Shown here one piece after another: positions 53,839 through 61,544 of a stretch of DNA of 64,000 nucleotides. How positions within the stretch are numbered: the first letter of the stretch is position 1; each line of letters begins with the position of its first letter. The position numbers and the translations under genes were made by a program. A model generated the notes under the pieces. It was given only the letters and a program-made list of their open reading frames with translations, had not been told where the DNA came from and ran no database searches. The DNA is from DAHUYF01 sp963838385 (GTDB lineage: Bacteria; Pseudomonadota; Alphaproteobacteria; ATCC43930; CGMCC-115725), in the NCBI GenBank assembly GCA_963838385.1, contig CAWIRE010000001.1, positions 2,046,001-2,110,000 of the forward strand. Direction: 5' to 3'.

Positions 53839-54943
53839 CGACGCCGCATCGACCCTTGTCGTCGTGCCGCAGCGGCCTGCGCCCTCTTTCAGCCTCGGGC
53901 GGCTGGTGCTCGAGCCGCGCCAGGACATGGCGGCGCGGCAGCAGACGTTCATCCTGGTCGGCGCCGTCGTGGCAGGGCTCGCCCTCTCGGCGGCGATCCT
54001 GCTGACCGTCGGGCTGGGCCCGTCCGACCTGCTCCAGACCTTCATCCTTGATAATCTCTTCGTCGCCGACAATCTGCGCTCCGTCCTGACCAGCACGGCG
54101 CCGTTGATCCTGGCCGGGCAAGCCGCGGCCCTCGCCTTCCGCGTGCGCTTCTGGAATCTCGGAATCGAGGGCCAGATGATCTGGGGCGGCATCGCGACCA
54201 CCGCGGTGTCAATTCTTCACCTCGGACCGGAACCCCTCCGTCTGCCACTGATGCTGCTGCTGTCGCTTGTTGCCGGCGCCGCCTGGATCGGCGGCCCCGT
54301 GCTCCTCAAGCTGAGATTTGGCGTCAACGAGATCATCTTGACGCTCCTGCTCAACTACGTCGCCGCTTATCTCCTGCTGCACCTGCTGTTCGGCGCCTGG
54401 CTCGATCCGAAGGACTCCTTTCCTCATTCGCCGCAGTTCGGCAGCGCCGAGCGGCTTCCCGATCTCGCTTGGGGGACTCCCTCGGCTCTCCCCTTCGCCC
54501 TGGCCGCCGCGCTTGCCCTGTGGTGGCTGACCCAGGTCAGCCGGTTCGGCGCCTATATGCGGATCATCCACGCCAACGACCGGATGGCCCTGGCCATCGG
54601 CATTCCAATCGGCGCGGTCGTCCTGGTCGCCGCGCTGCTGTCGGGTGCGCTGGCTGCGACGGCCGGCTTCGTCGTCGTCTCGGGAGAGGTCGGCCGCCTC
54701 AGCCAGAGCTTCTACCAGGGTTTCGTTTTCTCGGGCGTGCTCATCGCCTTTCTCGCCCGCAACCACCCGATCGGGGTCGCCGGCGTCGCTTTCCTGGTCG
54801 CCCTGCTCTTTGCCGGCGGCAACAGCCTGCAGATCTTCTACCAGGTCCCGTTCTCGATGGTGCAGCTCATCCAGGCGATCATCGTCATGACCGTCGCGTC
54901 GTCCGAATTCCTGATCCGCCACCGTCTGGGCTGGCGGCGGTGA
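53831..54943 (+). CDS. ABC transporter permease 1 (BMP-type importer)
   Basis: A 370-residue inner-membrane permease of the BPD_transp_2 family with about 8-10 helices. The first 40 residues are soluble and longer than usual (MPDDAASTLVVVPQRPAPSF). Family segments include LRSVLTSTAPLILAGQAAAL, FWNLGIEGQMIWGGIATTAV and VSGEVGRLSQSFYQGFVFSG. It starts 8 bp inside the ATPase gene. Confidence 0.88.
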   Translation: MPDDAASTLVVVPQRPAPSFSLGRLVLEPRQDMAARQQTFILVGAVVAGLALSAAILLTVGLGPSDLLQTFILDNLFVADNLRSVLTSTAPLILAGQAAALAFRVRFWNLGIEGQMIWGGIATTAVSILHLGPEPLRLPLMLLLSLVAGAAWIGGPVLLKLRFGVNEIILTLLLNYVAAYLLLHLLFGAWLDPKDSFPHSPQFGSAERLPDLAWGTPSALPFALAAALALWWLTQVSRFGAYMRIIHANDRMALAIGIPIGAVVLVAALLSGALAATAGFVVVSGEVGRLSQSFYQGFVFSGVLIAFLARNHPIGVAGVAFLVALLFAGGNSLQIFYQVPFSMVQLIQAIIVMTVASSEFLIRHRLGWRR

Positions 54944-54947
54944 GCTG

Positions 54948-55883
54948 ATGGTGGACTTCATGGTCAACTGGCTCGCCAGCACGGTGGCCGCAGCCCCTCC
55001 TTATGCGCTGGCGGCGCTCGGGCTGATCATCGCCGAGCGGACCGGCGTGTTGTCGCTCACCGCCGAAGGCTTGATGCTGATCGGCGCGATGTCGGGCGTC
55101 GCCGCCTTCATGTCGCTTGGCGCCGGTCCGGGCGTGGCGCTGGTGGCCGCGATGGCCGCGGCCGCGCTCGTGTCGGTGCTCTTCGCCTTGCTGGTCGTGG
55201 TGCTGCGCGTCAACCAGGTGATCGCCGGGCTCGCCATCGTGTTCTTCTGCCAGGGGCTGAGCAATCTCCTGGGCGACTTGGGCGGCTGGACCAATCACGC
55301 GATCGCCGGCCTCGCGCCGATGCCGCTGCCGCTGCTTGCCGATCTGCCGGTGCTCGGCCGGATCTTTTTCCGCCAAGACGCCATCGTCTATCTCACGGTT
55401 CCCATCGTCCTTGGCGTGCAATATCTGCTGACGCAGACCATGGTCGGGCTGCGCCTGCGCGCGGTCGGGCACAATCCCGAAGCGGCCGATGCCGCCGGCG
55501 TGAGCGTCGCTCGCTATCGCTTTCTCGCGGTGGTTGGCGGCTCGGCGCTGATCGGGCTCGCCGGCGCGGACCTCTCCGTCGCGAACTCCAAGATCTGGAT
55601 AGACGACATGACCGGCGGTCGCGGCTGGATCGCGGTGGCCTTGGTCATCTTCGCCCGCTGGCGCCCCTGGCGCGCCTTGGCAGGCGCGCTGCTGTTCGGC
55701 GGCGTCGAGGCGCTGGTGCCGCGCATCGCCGCCATCGACGTGAAGGTGCCGCAGTATTTCATGCTGATGACGCCCTATCTCGCCACGGGCGCCGTCATGA
55801 TCTGGACGGCGATCAAGAAGCTCGGCGAGACGGAAGCTCCGAGAGCGCTCGGCATTGCCCACCTGCGCGAGGAAAGACGCTGA
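54948..55883 (+). CDS. ABC transporter permease 2 (BMP-type importer)
   Basis: A 311-residue BPD_transp_2 permease with about eight helices: YALAALGLIIAERTGVLSLT, LRVNQVIAGLAIVFFCQGLS, VGHNPEAADAAGVSVARYRF and DMTGGRGWIAVALVIFARWR. It begins 5 bp after permease 1 and completes the import complex. The Rieske oxygenase follows after about 45 bp. Confidence 0.9.
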   Translation: MVDFMVNWLASTVAAAPPYALAALGLIIAERTGVLSLTAEGLMLIGAMSGVAAFMSLGAGPGVALVAAMAAAALVSVLFALLVVVLRVNQVIAGLAIVFFCQGLSNLLGDLGGWTNHAIAGLAPMPLPLLADLPVLGRIFFRQDAIVYLTVPIVLGVQYLLTQTMVGLRLRAVGHNPEAADAAGVSVARYRFLAVVGGSALIGLAGADLSVANSKIWIDDMTGGRGWIAVALVIFARWRPWRALAGALLFGGVEALVPRIAAIDVKVPQYFMLMTPYLATGAVMIWTAIKKLGETEAPRALGIAHLREERR

Positions 55884-55930
55884 TGGGCGCACCGCTCCCT
55901 GTTCACTGGACGATCTGAGAGAGGCTCCGC

Positions 55931-57200
55931 ATGTCGCTCGAACCTGCCGCCGTTCATCCGGATATCCTCGCCGTTCTGAAGGGATTGCCGGAAAGCGTGC
56001 TTCCGATCGATCAAGCCAGAGTGCTGCCGCCCGAAGCCTATATGTCGGCGGCGTTCTTCGAGTTCGAAAAGGAAGCCGTGTTCCGCCGCTCGTGGCTCTG
56101 CGTCGGCCGCGTGCAGCAGCTCCCGAACCCGGGGGATTTCATGGCCATTACCATCGCCGACGAGCCGCTCGTCATCGTCCGCGACGAGGACGGGGAGATC
56201 CGCGCGATGAGCGCTCTCTGTCGCCACCGCGGACACCCTCTCAAGGAGAGCTGCGAAGGCAATGTGAGACGCTTCGTCTGCCCCTATCACCGCTGGACCT
56301 ACGCCCTCTCGGGCGAGCTGGTCGGCGCCCCGCACATGCGGAGGACGATCGATCTTGCGTCTCTGCGCGCGGACTCGACCCTGCCACGGCTCAGGCTCGA
56401 GATCTGGCGCGGGTTCATTTTCGTCAATATGGACGACGCGGCCCAGCCCTTGGCGCCGACGCTGACCAAGCTCGATCCCTATCTCGAAGGCTATGATCTC
56501 GACGCCATGGTCACCGTTCCGCCGCGCTTCTCCACCGAGGCGGTGCCGTGGAACTGGAAGCTTCTGCTGGAGAACTACATAGAGCCCTACCACACCGAGT
56601 TCGTCCACCCGATCATCCATGACTTTGCGCCGGGCACCGGCGTCGAGTTCGATCCGTGGCAGGATGGCGACAACGCCATCGTGCGCAGCGTGCCGTTCCT
56701 GGCGCCCGACGGCGGCCTCACGGAGAAGGGGTGGGCCGCGCCGGCCGCGTTCCCCGTCATTCCGGGCCTGAACGAGAAGCAGCGCAGCCGCGTCGGGTTC
56801 GGGATGATCCCGCCGACCATGAACATCATCTTTACCCCGGACATGCTCTGCTACGGTTTGATCTACCCGGCGGGGCCGAGCGGCCTTTCGGTGGGCGGCG
56901 GGCTCTTCACCTATGGCGGCTGGTGCATTCCGAAGAGCACGGCCGGGCTTTCCGACTTCGCCGCGCGCGCCGACCGGCTGATGGAAGGCTCGCGCCAGTT
57001 GGGCGAGCAGGACACCAGCGTCAACCTCGCGATGCAGTCCGCCGAAATCGGCCAGATTCTCACCGCGCGGACGGCTTTGCTACCTGGAGGAGACGCTCAG
57101 CCAGTTCGCCCGCTGGCTCGCCGACAAGTATCAGCGGGAAGCCGAGCGCCGGCGAATTCTCCCGCCCGCCCCGCGCGCGGTCAAAGCGGCCGTGGCATAA
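55931..57200 (+). pseudogene. Rieske non-haem iron oxygenase alpha subunit, one frameshift near the 3' end
   Basis: About 420 residues when read across one shift. The Rieske 2Fe-2S ligands are C97 and H99 (CRHRGH) and C117 and H120 (CPYHRW). The mononuclear iron site is ENYIEPYHTEFVHP. The frame is lost at about 57070-57080 and continues in another frame as CYLEETLSQFARWLADKYQR, ending at 57200. Without correction the frame runs through the tRNA fragment and into the integrase, which is clearly not real. In this cluster an N-dealkylation or ring hydroxylation is likely. No reductase gene is adjacent. Confidence 0.82.
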
Positions 57201-57236
57201 GCGGCGCGGCGCTTGCCGCGGCGCCGGCGCGAGGTT

Positions 57237-57282
57237 GTCACCCATGTCTTAGGTACGGTCCGTTACCTATGTCTCCGGTCCG
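57237..57282. repeat. Two imperfect direct repeats (possible IS terminus remnant)
   Basis: GTCACCCATGTCTTAGGTACG (57237-57257) and GTTACCTATGTCTCCGGTCCG (57262-57282) agree at 16 of 21 positions with a 25-bp period. The ACC-x-ATGTCT pattern resembles ends of some IS481-type elements in alphaproteobacteria, but no transposase is present. It lies just left of the tRNA fragment. Confidence 0.4.
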
Positions 57283-57306
57283 GACACGGTCTGTACAATT
57301 TATGAT

Positions 57307-57354
57307 TGGAGCGGGCGAAGGGATTCGAACCCTCGACCCCAACCTTGGCAAGGT
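57307..57354 (-). other. Attachment site: 3' fragment of tRNA-Gly(GCC)
   Basis: Read leftwards, the 48 bp give the anticodon loop TTGCCAA, the anticodon 3' stem, variable loop, T arm (GGTTCGAATCC), acceptor 3' strand CGCCCGCT and CCA of tRNA-Gly(GCC). The D arm and 5' acceptor are missing, and homology stops sharply at 57354. This is the duplicated att core left when an element integrates into a tRNA 3' end. The orientation means the chromosome is to the left, the element to the right, and the intact tRNA lies at the element's far end. Confidence 0.85.
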
Positions 57355-57385
57355 GCTGTTCGCACCTCTCCCCACGTTCTCCGAA

Positions 57386-57410
57386 ATGCGCTTACATGCG
57401 CTTTCATGCG
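57386..57410. repeat. Three short direct repeats (ATGCGC family) near the att site
   Basis: ATGCGCTTAC, ATGCGCTTTC and ATGCGATATA follow head-to-tail with a 10-bp period, that is, on one face of the helix. Their position between att core and integrase gene suits arm-type binding sites for the integrase or an excision factor. Confidence 0.45.
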
Positions 57411-57482
57411 ATATAGCCGCTACTGATAGGCATTTCTCGCATCCCTCTCCGACGATCACGATTGACCTAATTTCCGTTCAGG

Positions 57483-57529
57483 TGTTACCTGGATGTTACC
57501 TGAGCGCGCGTGAGCGGCGCCAGGTAACA
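57483..57529. promoter_or_regulatory. Inverted repeat in the integrase leader
   Basis: TGTTACCTGG (57483-57492) is the exact complement of CCAGGTAACA (57520-57529), and a third half-site TGTTACCTG starts at 57494. The right arm ends about 13 bp before the integrase ATG, so a bound protein or an RNA hairpin there could control integrase expression. Confidence 0.5.
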
Positions 57530-57542
57530 AACGAGGAGCGCG

Positions 57543-58856
57543 ATGGCGCGGCTCACCAAGCGGTTCGTCGATCAGCTCAAGCCCGATCCTTCGGGCAGAG
57601 AGACCACGCATTGGGATGACCGGCTCTCGGGCTTCGGTGTTCGCGTGCAGCCCGGCGGCGCCATGTCGTGGGTCGCGATGTACCGCACGCGCGAGGGCAG
57701 GCTGCGCAAGCTCACGGTCGGCAGGGTCGGTACCCTCACCCCCGAGGAAGCGCGCCAGGAAGCGCGGCAGAAGCTCGCCGAGGCACAAAGAGGCGGAGAT
57801 CCCGCGGGCGATAAATCCGCCGCGCGGCGCGGCATCACGGTCGCGGAGTTGTGCGACTGGTATCTGCGCGAAGCGGAAGGGCGCGTCAAAGCCTCGACGC
57901 TCGCAATGGATCGCTCGCGCATCGAGCGTCACGTGAAGCCGCTCATCGGCAAGCGTCGCGTGGCGAGCCTCACGTCGGATGATATCGAGCGGCTTCAGGC
58001 AGAGGTCGCCGCCGGCAAGTCGGCGAAGCCGCGCGAGGGGCGCGGGGGCGCGACGACCGGCGGCCGCGGCGTAGCTGCGCGCACCATCGGCATGCTTGGG
58101 ACTATCCTGGAGTTCGCGAAGCGCCGAAAGGTGATCAAGGACAATCCCGCGCGCGGCGTACAGAAGATTCCCGATGGCAAGCAACGGCGCTTTCTGTCGC
58201 TCGACGAGATCGCGACGCTGGGTAAGGTGATGCGCATGGCCGAGGCCGCAGGCGAGACCCCGACGGCGATCGCCGTCATCCGCCTGCTGCTGATGACCGG
58301 GCTGCGCCGCATGGAGGTGTTGGCCTTGCCGCGCGCCTGGGTGGACGCCAGGGCCCGCTGTATCCGCTTTGGCGACACCAAGAGCGGCGCGCAAATCCGA
58401 CCGATCGGCGCCGCGGCCGTGAAGCTGCTCAACGAGCGGCCCGCGCCTGAGGAGGGCGCGAGCAAGGAGCGCGCCGCTTGGGTCTTCCCGGCCGACCGCG
58501 GCGACGGACACTACATCGGCGTGCCGAAGGTGCTGGCGCGTTTCTGTGGCAAGGCCGGGCTCGAGGGCGTCACCGTCCACGTCCTGCGCCACAGCTTCGC
58601 CGCCGTGGCGGCCGGCATGGGATATTCCGAGCTGACGATCGCCGGGTTGCTGGGTCACCGGCTCTCAGGCATCACGGTACGCTATGCGCATGTGCCGGAC
58701 ACCGCGTTGGTGGCCGCTGCCGATCGGGTCGCGGCGCGCATCGCGGCGGCGCTTGAGGGTCGTCCATCAGCCGAGGTCGTGCCGCTGGCCGCCGGCGGCA
58801 AAGACGAGGCGGAGCAGGCTGATGGGCCTCTCCCCGGCATCCGGTCCGCCTCTTGA
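57543..58856 (+). CDS. Tyrosine-type site-specific integrase
   Basis: A 437-residue tyrosine recombinase. The N-terminal arm-binding domain (TKRFVDQLKPDPSGRETTHW, DDRLSGFGVRVQPGG) is of the DUF4102-like type. A core-binding domain (about 95-215) precedes the catalytic domain, with R255 (TGLRRMEVL), Lys in GDTKSGAQIR, H346 and R349 (VHVLRHSFA), a third His in LLGHRLSGI and nucleophile Y381 (VRYAHVP). All six catalytic positions are present, so it is probably active. It would recombine at the tRNA-Gly 3' end. The ATG follows ACGAGGAGCG. Confidence 0.93.
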   Translation: MARLTKRFVDQLKPDPSGRETTHWDDRLSGFGVRVQPGGAMSWVAMYRTREGRLRKLTVGRVGTLTPEEARQEARQKLAEAQRGGDPAGDKSAARRGITVAELCDWYLREAEGRVKASTLAMDRSRIERHVKPLIGKRRVASLTSDDIERLQAEVAAGKSAKPREGRGGATTGGRGVAARTIGMLGTILEFAKRRKVIKDNPARGVQKIPDGKQRRFLSLDEIATLGKVMRMAEAAGETPTAIAVIRLLLMTGLRRMEVLALPRAWVDARARCIRFGDTKSGAQIRPIGAAAVKLLNERPAPEEGASKERAAWVFPADRGDGHYIGVPKVLARFCGKAGLEGVTVHVLRHSFAAVAAGMGYSELTIAGLLGHRLSGITVRYAHVPDTALVAAADRVAARIAAALEGRPSAEVVPLAAGGKDEAEQADGPLPGIRSAS

Positions 58857-58860
58857 AATT

Positions 58861-58876
58861 CGCACAGATATGTGCG
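58861..58876. promoter_or_regulatory. Putative HicB operator
   Basis: CGCACA and TGTGCG form a perfect 6-bp inverted repeat around GATA, ending 10 bp before the hicA start. TA modules are usually autoregulated through such a palindrome, and HicB here carries a helix-turn-helix. No transcript data. Confidence 0.55.
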
Positions 58877-58886
58877 ATATGACTCG

Positions 58887-59105
58887 ATGAACGGCAGCGA
58901 ATTCGAACGTAAAATCAAGAAGCTTGGCCGGAAGCGCGGAATCGCCGTCGTTTTCGATGCGGGGCACGGCAAGGGAAGCCACGGGCGGCTCTACTTCGGC
59001 AATCGGTTTACGACGCTCAAGGATCGTCGCAAGGAGATCGGCCCTGGCCTGTTCAGCGCCATGCTCGCGCAACTGGGACTGACGAAGGCGGATTTGGAGG
59101 AGTGA
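58887..59105 (+). CDS. hicA: HicA-family mRNA interferase toxin
   Basis: A 72-residue dsRBD-like toxin. The catalytic His is H32 in GKGSHGRLYF, and the N-terminus MNGSEFERKIKKLGRKRGIA fits the family. HicA cleaves mRNA and is neutralised by HicB. The ATG at 58887 is preferred over the GTG at 58872, which lies inside the operator. The antitoxin start follows the toxin stop by 2 bp. The toxin-first order is usual for hicAB. Confidence 0.88.
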   Translation: MNGSEFERKIKKLGRKRGIAVVFDAGHGKGSHGRLYFGNRFTTLKDRRKEIGPGLFSAMLAQLGLTKADLEE

Positions 59106-59107
59106 GG

Positions 59108-59557
59108 ATGGCGTTCGGTTATCGGTACACGCTGGAGCGACAAGAGAACGGCTGGTGGCTCGTCCGCTTCCCGGGAGTTCCGGAAGCGCTCACCGAAGGC
59201 GAGACGCAAGAGGAGGCGCGCGCCAACGCAGTTGATTGCGTGATCGCCGCTCTCGAGGGCTACATGAAGGCGGGCAAGCGGCTGCCGCGCGGCGGCGCGG
59301 GCCACACCGGGCGCGACCGCGCCGTGCTGCCGTCGCTCGTCACCGCCAAGCTCGCCGTCTACGAGACGATGCGCGCACGCGGCTGGTCGAAGCTCAAGCT
59401 CGCAAAGCAGCTCGGCATGCCCGAAAACTCAGTGCGCCGGCTCCTCGACCTGCGCCACAGCTCGCACATGTGGATCATCGATGAAGCATTGGCGAAGATG
59501 AATGCGGAGCTGCCCATTGACCTTCCGAAGGTGCGGGCGCGCGGGAAGGCGGCGTAG
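59108..59557 (+). CDS. hicB: HicB-family antitoxin with C-terminal HTH
   Basis: A 149-residue antitoxin. The HicB fold (MAFGYRYTLERQENGWWLVR, FPGVPEALTEGETQEEARAN) is joined to a helix-turn-helix (GWSKLKLAKQLGMPENSVRR) that would bind the upstream palindrome. The ATG at 59108 has GGAGG seven bases upstream; a GTG at 59102 is an alternative. It blocks HicA and represses the pair, and helps maintain the island. Confidence 0.88.
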   Translation: MAFGYRYTLERQENGWWLVRFPGVPEALTEGETQEEARANAVDCVIAALEGYMKAGKRLPRGGAGHTGRDRAVLPSLVTAKLAVYETMRARGWSKLKLAKQLGMPENSVRRLLDLRHSSHMWIIDEALAKMNAELPIDLPKVRARGKAA

Positions 59558-59665
59558 TCGCAAGAGCGACCCAGCGTTCGCCAACCGACGGCCGGATGCA
59601 ATCTCCGTTTCAAGGTTCAATTGTCAGTATTAATATGGCGGTCGACATGAAGCAAAGGGCATTAC

Positions 59666-60257
59666 ATGTCCGAGCAATTGGAAATTGAGGATTTCGACAC
59701 TGCGAAAGTTGTCTTTGAGAAGCTCAAGGAACGTCCCACCAGAGCGAAGAAAGCGCATCCTCACATGGGTGGCGGAAGGGCTAGGTGTTGTCCTTCAGGC
59801 TGCGCCCGTCGCCCCGTCGATGCCTCTTCAACACACACCGGCGACGCCAGCAGCGCTCCCGGGGCATCCGCCGCAAAGCCAGCCAACCGACATAAAGACA
59901 TTTGTCGCCACGAAGGCACCAAAGAGCGATGTGCAGTTTTCAGCGACTGTCGCTTATTACTACCGATTTGAAGCACCGGCAGCCAGCCGACGCGAAACAA
60001 TCGACGGCGATACCCTGCAGGAAGCGGCGCGGCTCGCTGGCCGAAACAGATTGGGGAATCCTCGGGTCACCCTGAACAATGCCAAGAACCTCGGCTATCT
60101 CGACAGCAATTCCCCAGGGGAGTTTTCCATCAATAGCGTGGGTGAGAATCTGGTTGCGATGACGCTGCCCGGAACGCCCGAGGGAGGGGGCAAGGCCAAG
60201 AGAACAAGGGCAACGAAGGCAAAGAGGGCGAGGCAGAAAAGTGGCCGCAAAAGGTGA
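59666..60257 (+). pseudogene. Island protein with C-terminal winged-helix-like region, one frameshift
   Basis: Frame one from the ATG at 59666 gives MSEQLEIEDFDTAKVVFEKL, then at about 59728-59735 the sense passes to another frame (PPERRKRILTWVAEGLGVVL) and continues to 60257. The central linker is Pro/Ala-rich. The segments VQFSATVAYYYRFEAPAASR and DTLQEAARLAGRNRLGNPR are followed by TLNNAKNLGYLDSNSPGEFS, suggesting a winged helix. The C-terminus is very basic (KAKRARQKSGRKR). I recall similar proteins in many proteobacterial islands paired with the next gene, but none has a known function. The shift may be a sequencing error. Confidence 0.55.
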
Positions 60258-60263
60258 ACAAAA

Positions 60264-61073
60264 TTGCCCGACCCATACGCCGACCTGGACGATCTAGTCC
60301 GAGAGGTCGATAAAGCTCTCGCCGTCCTCAAAAAGATAAAGACCGCGCAGGTTAGGAATGCGGAGCATCGAGACTTCTTTCGGGCTACCGCTCTCAGCTG
60401 GTTTCAGCGTCGAAGATCGGCCGTCGCCCAAGAAATGCCTGCTGAGGTTATCGATGCAATCGATATACGTTATCGGACCATTCTTAATGCAGCTGACAAG
60501 AACTCGTCAAAGAACACATACGTCAGTGCGGCCAAGCTAGCGAAGAAAACGCTTATTGAGGCGCGGACGCGCGCGCTCGTTCCGCAGCCAACGGTGCGAA
60601 CGGCAAACTCCGCACCTGACTTCGCGCCTCTGGCAGCTGATCCAGTTATGCAAACCATTCTTGAGCGGCGCTGGGACGAGTGCAGGCGCTGCATCGAGGC
60701 CGGTGCCCCACTCGCGGCCACGGTGATGATGGGCGGCTTGCTGGAAGCACTTCTTGTCGCCCGGGCGAACATGTTGTCAGACAAGTCGAAGCTGTTTAGG
60801 GCCACCGCAACGCCGATTGATCCAAAGACTAAGAAGCCGCTAGACCTTCGGCAGTGGATGCTTGGGTCCTACATCGATGTTGGTCACGAGCTTAAATGGA
60901 TCTCCAGTTCCGCTAAGAACGTGGCCGTGATCTTGCGCGGCTACCGCAATTACATTCATCCGGAAAAAGAGCGGGCTCACGGCGTGGCGCTTTTGTCAGA
61001 CGATGCGGCGATGTTCTGGGAAGTGACAAAAACGCTAAGCCGAGAGTTGCTGGCGATGAAGGGTGAGACATAA
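60264..61073 (+). CDS. HEPN-like hypothetical protein (269 aa)
   Basis: A TTG start after AAAAGGTG, only 6 bp after the preceding stop. The N-terminal third is a charged helix (DLDDLVREVDKALAVLKKIK). The C-terminal half is helical: VMMGGLLEALLVARANMLSD, then LKWISSSAKNVAVILRGYRN and YIHPEKERAHGVALLSDDAA. R225 and H232 (RGYRNYIH) form an R-x6-H motif as in HEPN ribonucleases. HEPN proteins act in toxin-antitoxin, abortive infection and CRISPR immunity. The assignment rests on this motif and helical context, not on a confirmed domain hit. Confidence 0.6.
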   Translation: MPDPYADLDDLVREVDKALAVLKKIKTAQVRNAEHRDFFRATALSWFQRRRSAVAQEMPAEVIDAIDIRYRTILNAADKNSSKNTYVSAAKLAKKTLIEARTRALVPQPTVRTANSAPDFAPLAADPVMQTILERRWDECRRCIEAGAPLAATVMMGGLLEALLVARANMLSDKSKLFRATATPIDPKTKKPLDLRQWMLGSYIDVGHELKWISSSAKNVAVILRGYRNYIHPEKERAHGVALLSDDAAMFWEVTKTLSRELLAMKGET

Positions 61074-61153
61074 CCCGTGACTGCGGGCTGCCGATCTATA
61101 CAGATATACATTGTTGGCAGAACGCGAAGGCGGCTGTCGCGATCCTAGAACCG

Positions 61154-61393
61154 ATGATCCGTTACTACCCCGAGACCGACACGATGGCGATCGAGGTCCT
61201 TCCTTGGCCTGCAGGTCAGGAGGGCGATCCGAATGAATTCGGCGGCCAGGCTGCGGGCGAGGATTTGGTGATCCACTACGCAGCCGACGGCCAGCCCTGG
61301 CTCTAGGAAATTGAGCACGCCTCGTCGCACCCCGAGCACATCGCCACGGCCCTCAATCAGCTTCACCTGCGGAGCGCCATCGCGGCGGAATAG
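61154..61393 (+). pseudogene. DUF2283-family protein, broken by an in-frame TAG
   Basis: MIRYYPETDTMAIEVLPWP and EDLVIHYAADGQPWL match the start and the 'D-x-D-G-x-P' turn of DUF2283 proteins, which often sit beside DUF4258 in toxin-antitoxin-like pairs. A TAG at 61304-61306 interrupts at the position where a Trp is expected (PWL-stop-EIEHASSHPEHIATALNQL); the frame continues well to a second TAG at 61391. A single TGG-to-TAG change explains it. The partner gene is not present upstream. Confidence 0.6.
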
Positions 61394-61481
61394 GAGCTGC
61401 GCCGTTCCTCGACGGAGGGCGCCAAGCTCTGTGATGGATATCAACGGCTTGCCAGAAGCATGGCGCTCCTGATTTGGCGCG

Positions 61482-61534
61482 TGGCGCCATAGAAGCCGAT
61501 GTGCAGACAAGGGCTTAGCGGCGCTATGGCGCCA
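61482..61534. repeat. Perfect 11-bp inverted repeat upstream of the GTPase gene
   Basis: TGGCGCCATAG (61482-61492) and CTATGGCGCCA (61524-61534) are exact complements separated by 31 bp; each half is itself nearly palindromic (TGGCGCCA). It could be a terminator for rightward transcription or a dimer-binding site. It directly precedes the 12-bp tandem repeat. Confidence 0.5.
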
Positions 61535-61544
61535 TTCCTTTTAT

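Noticed and set aside
57307..57354. A functional tRNA-Gly gene
   Set aside because: The D arm and 5' acceptor strand are absent to the right of 57354, so it cannot fold as a tRNA; it is an att fragment.
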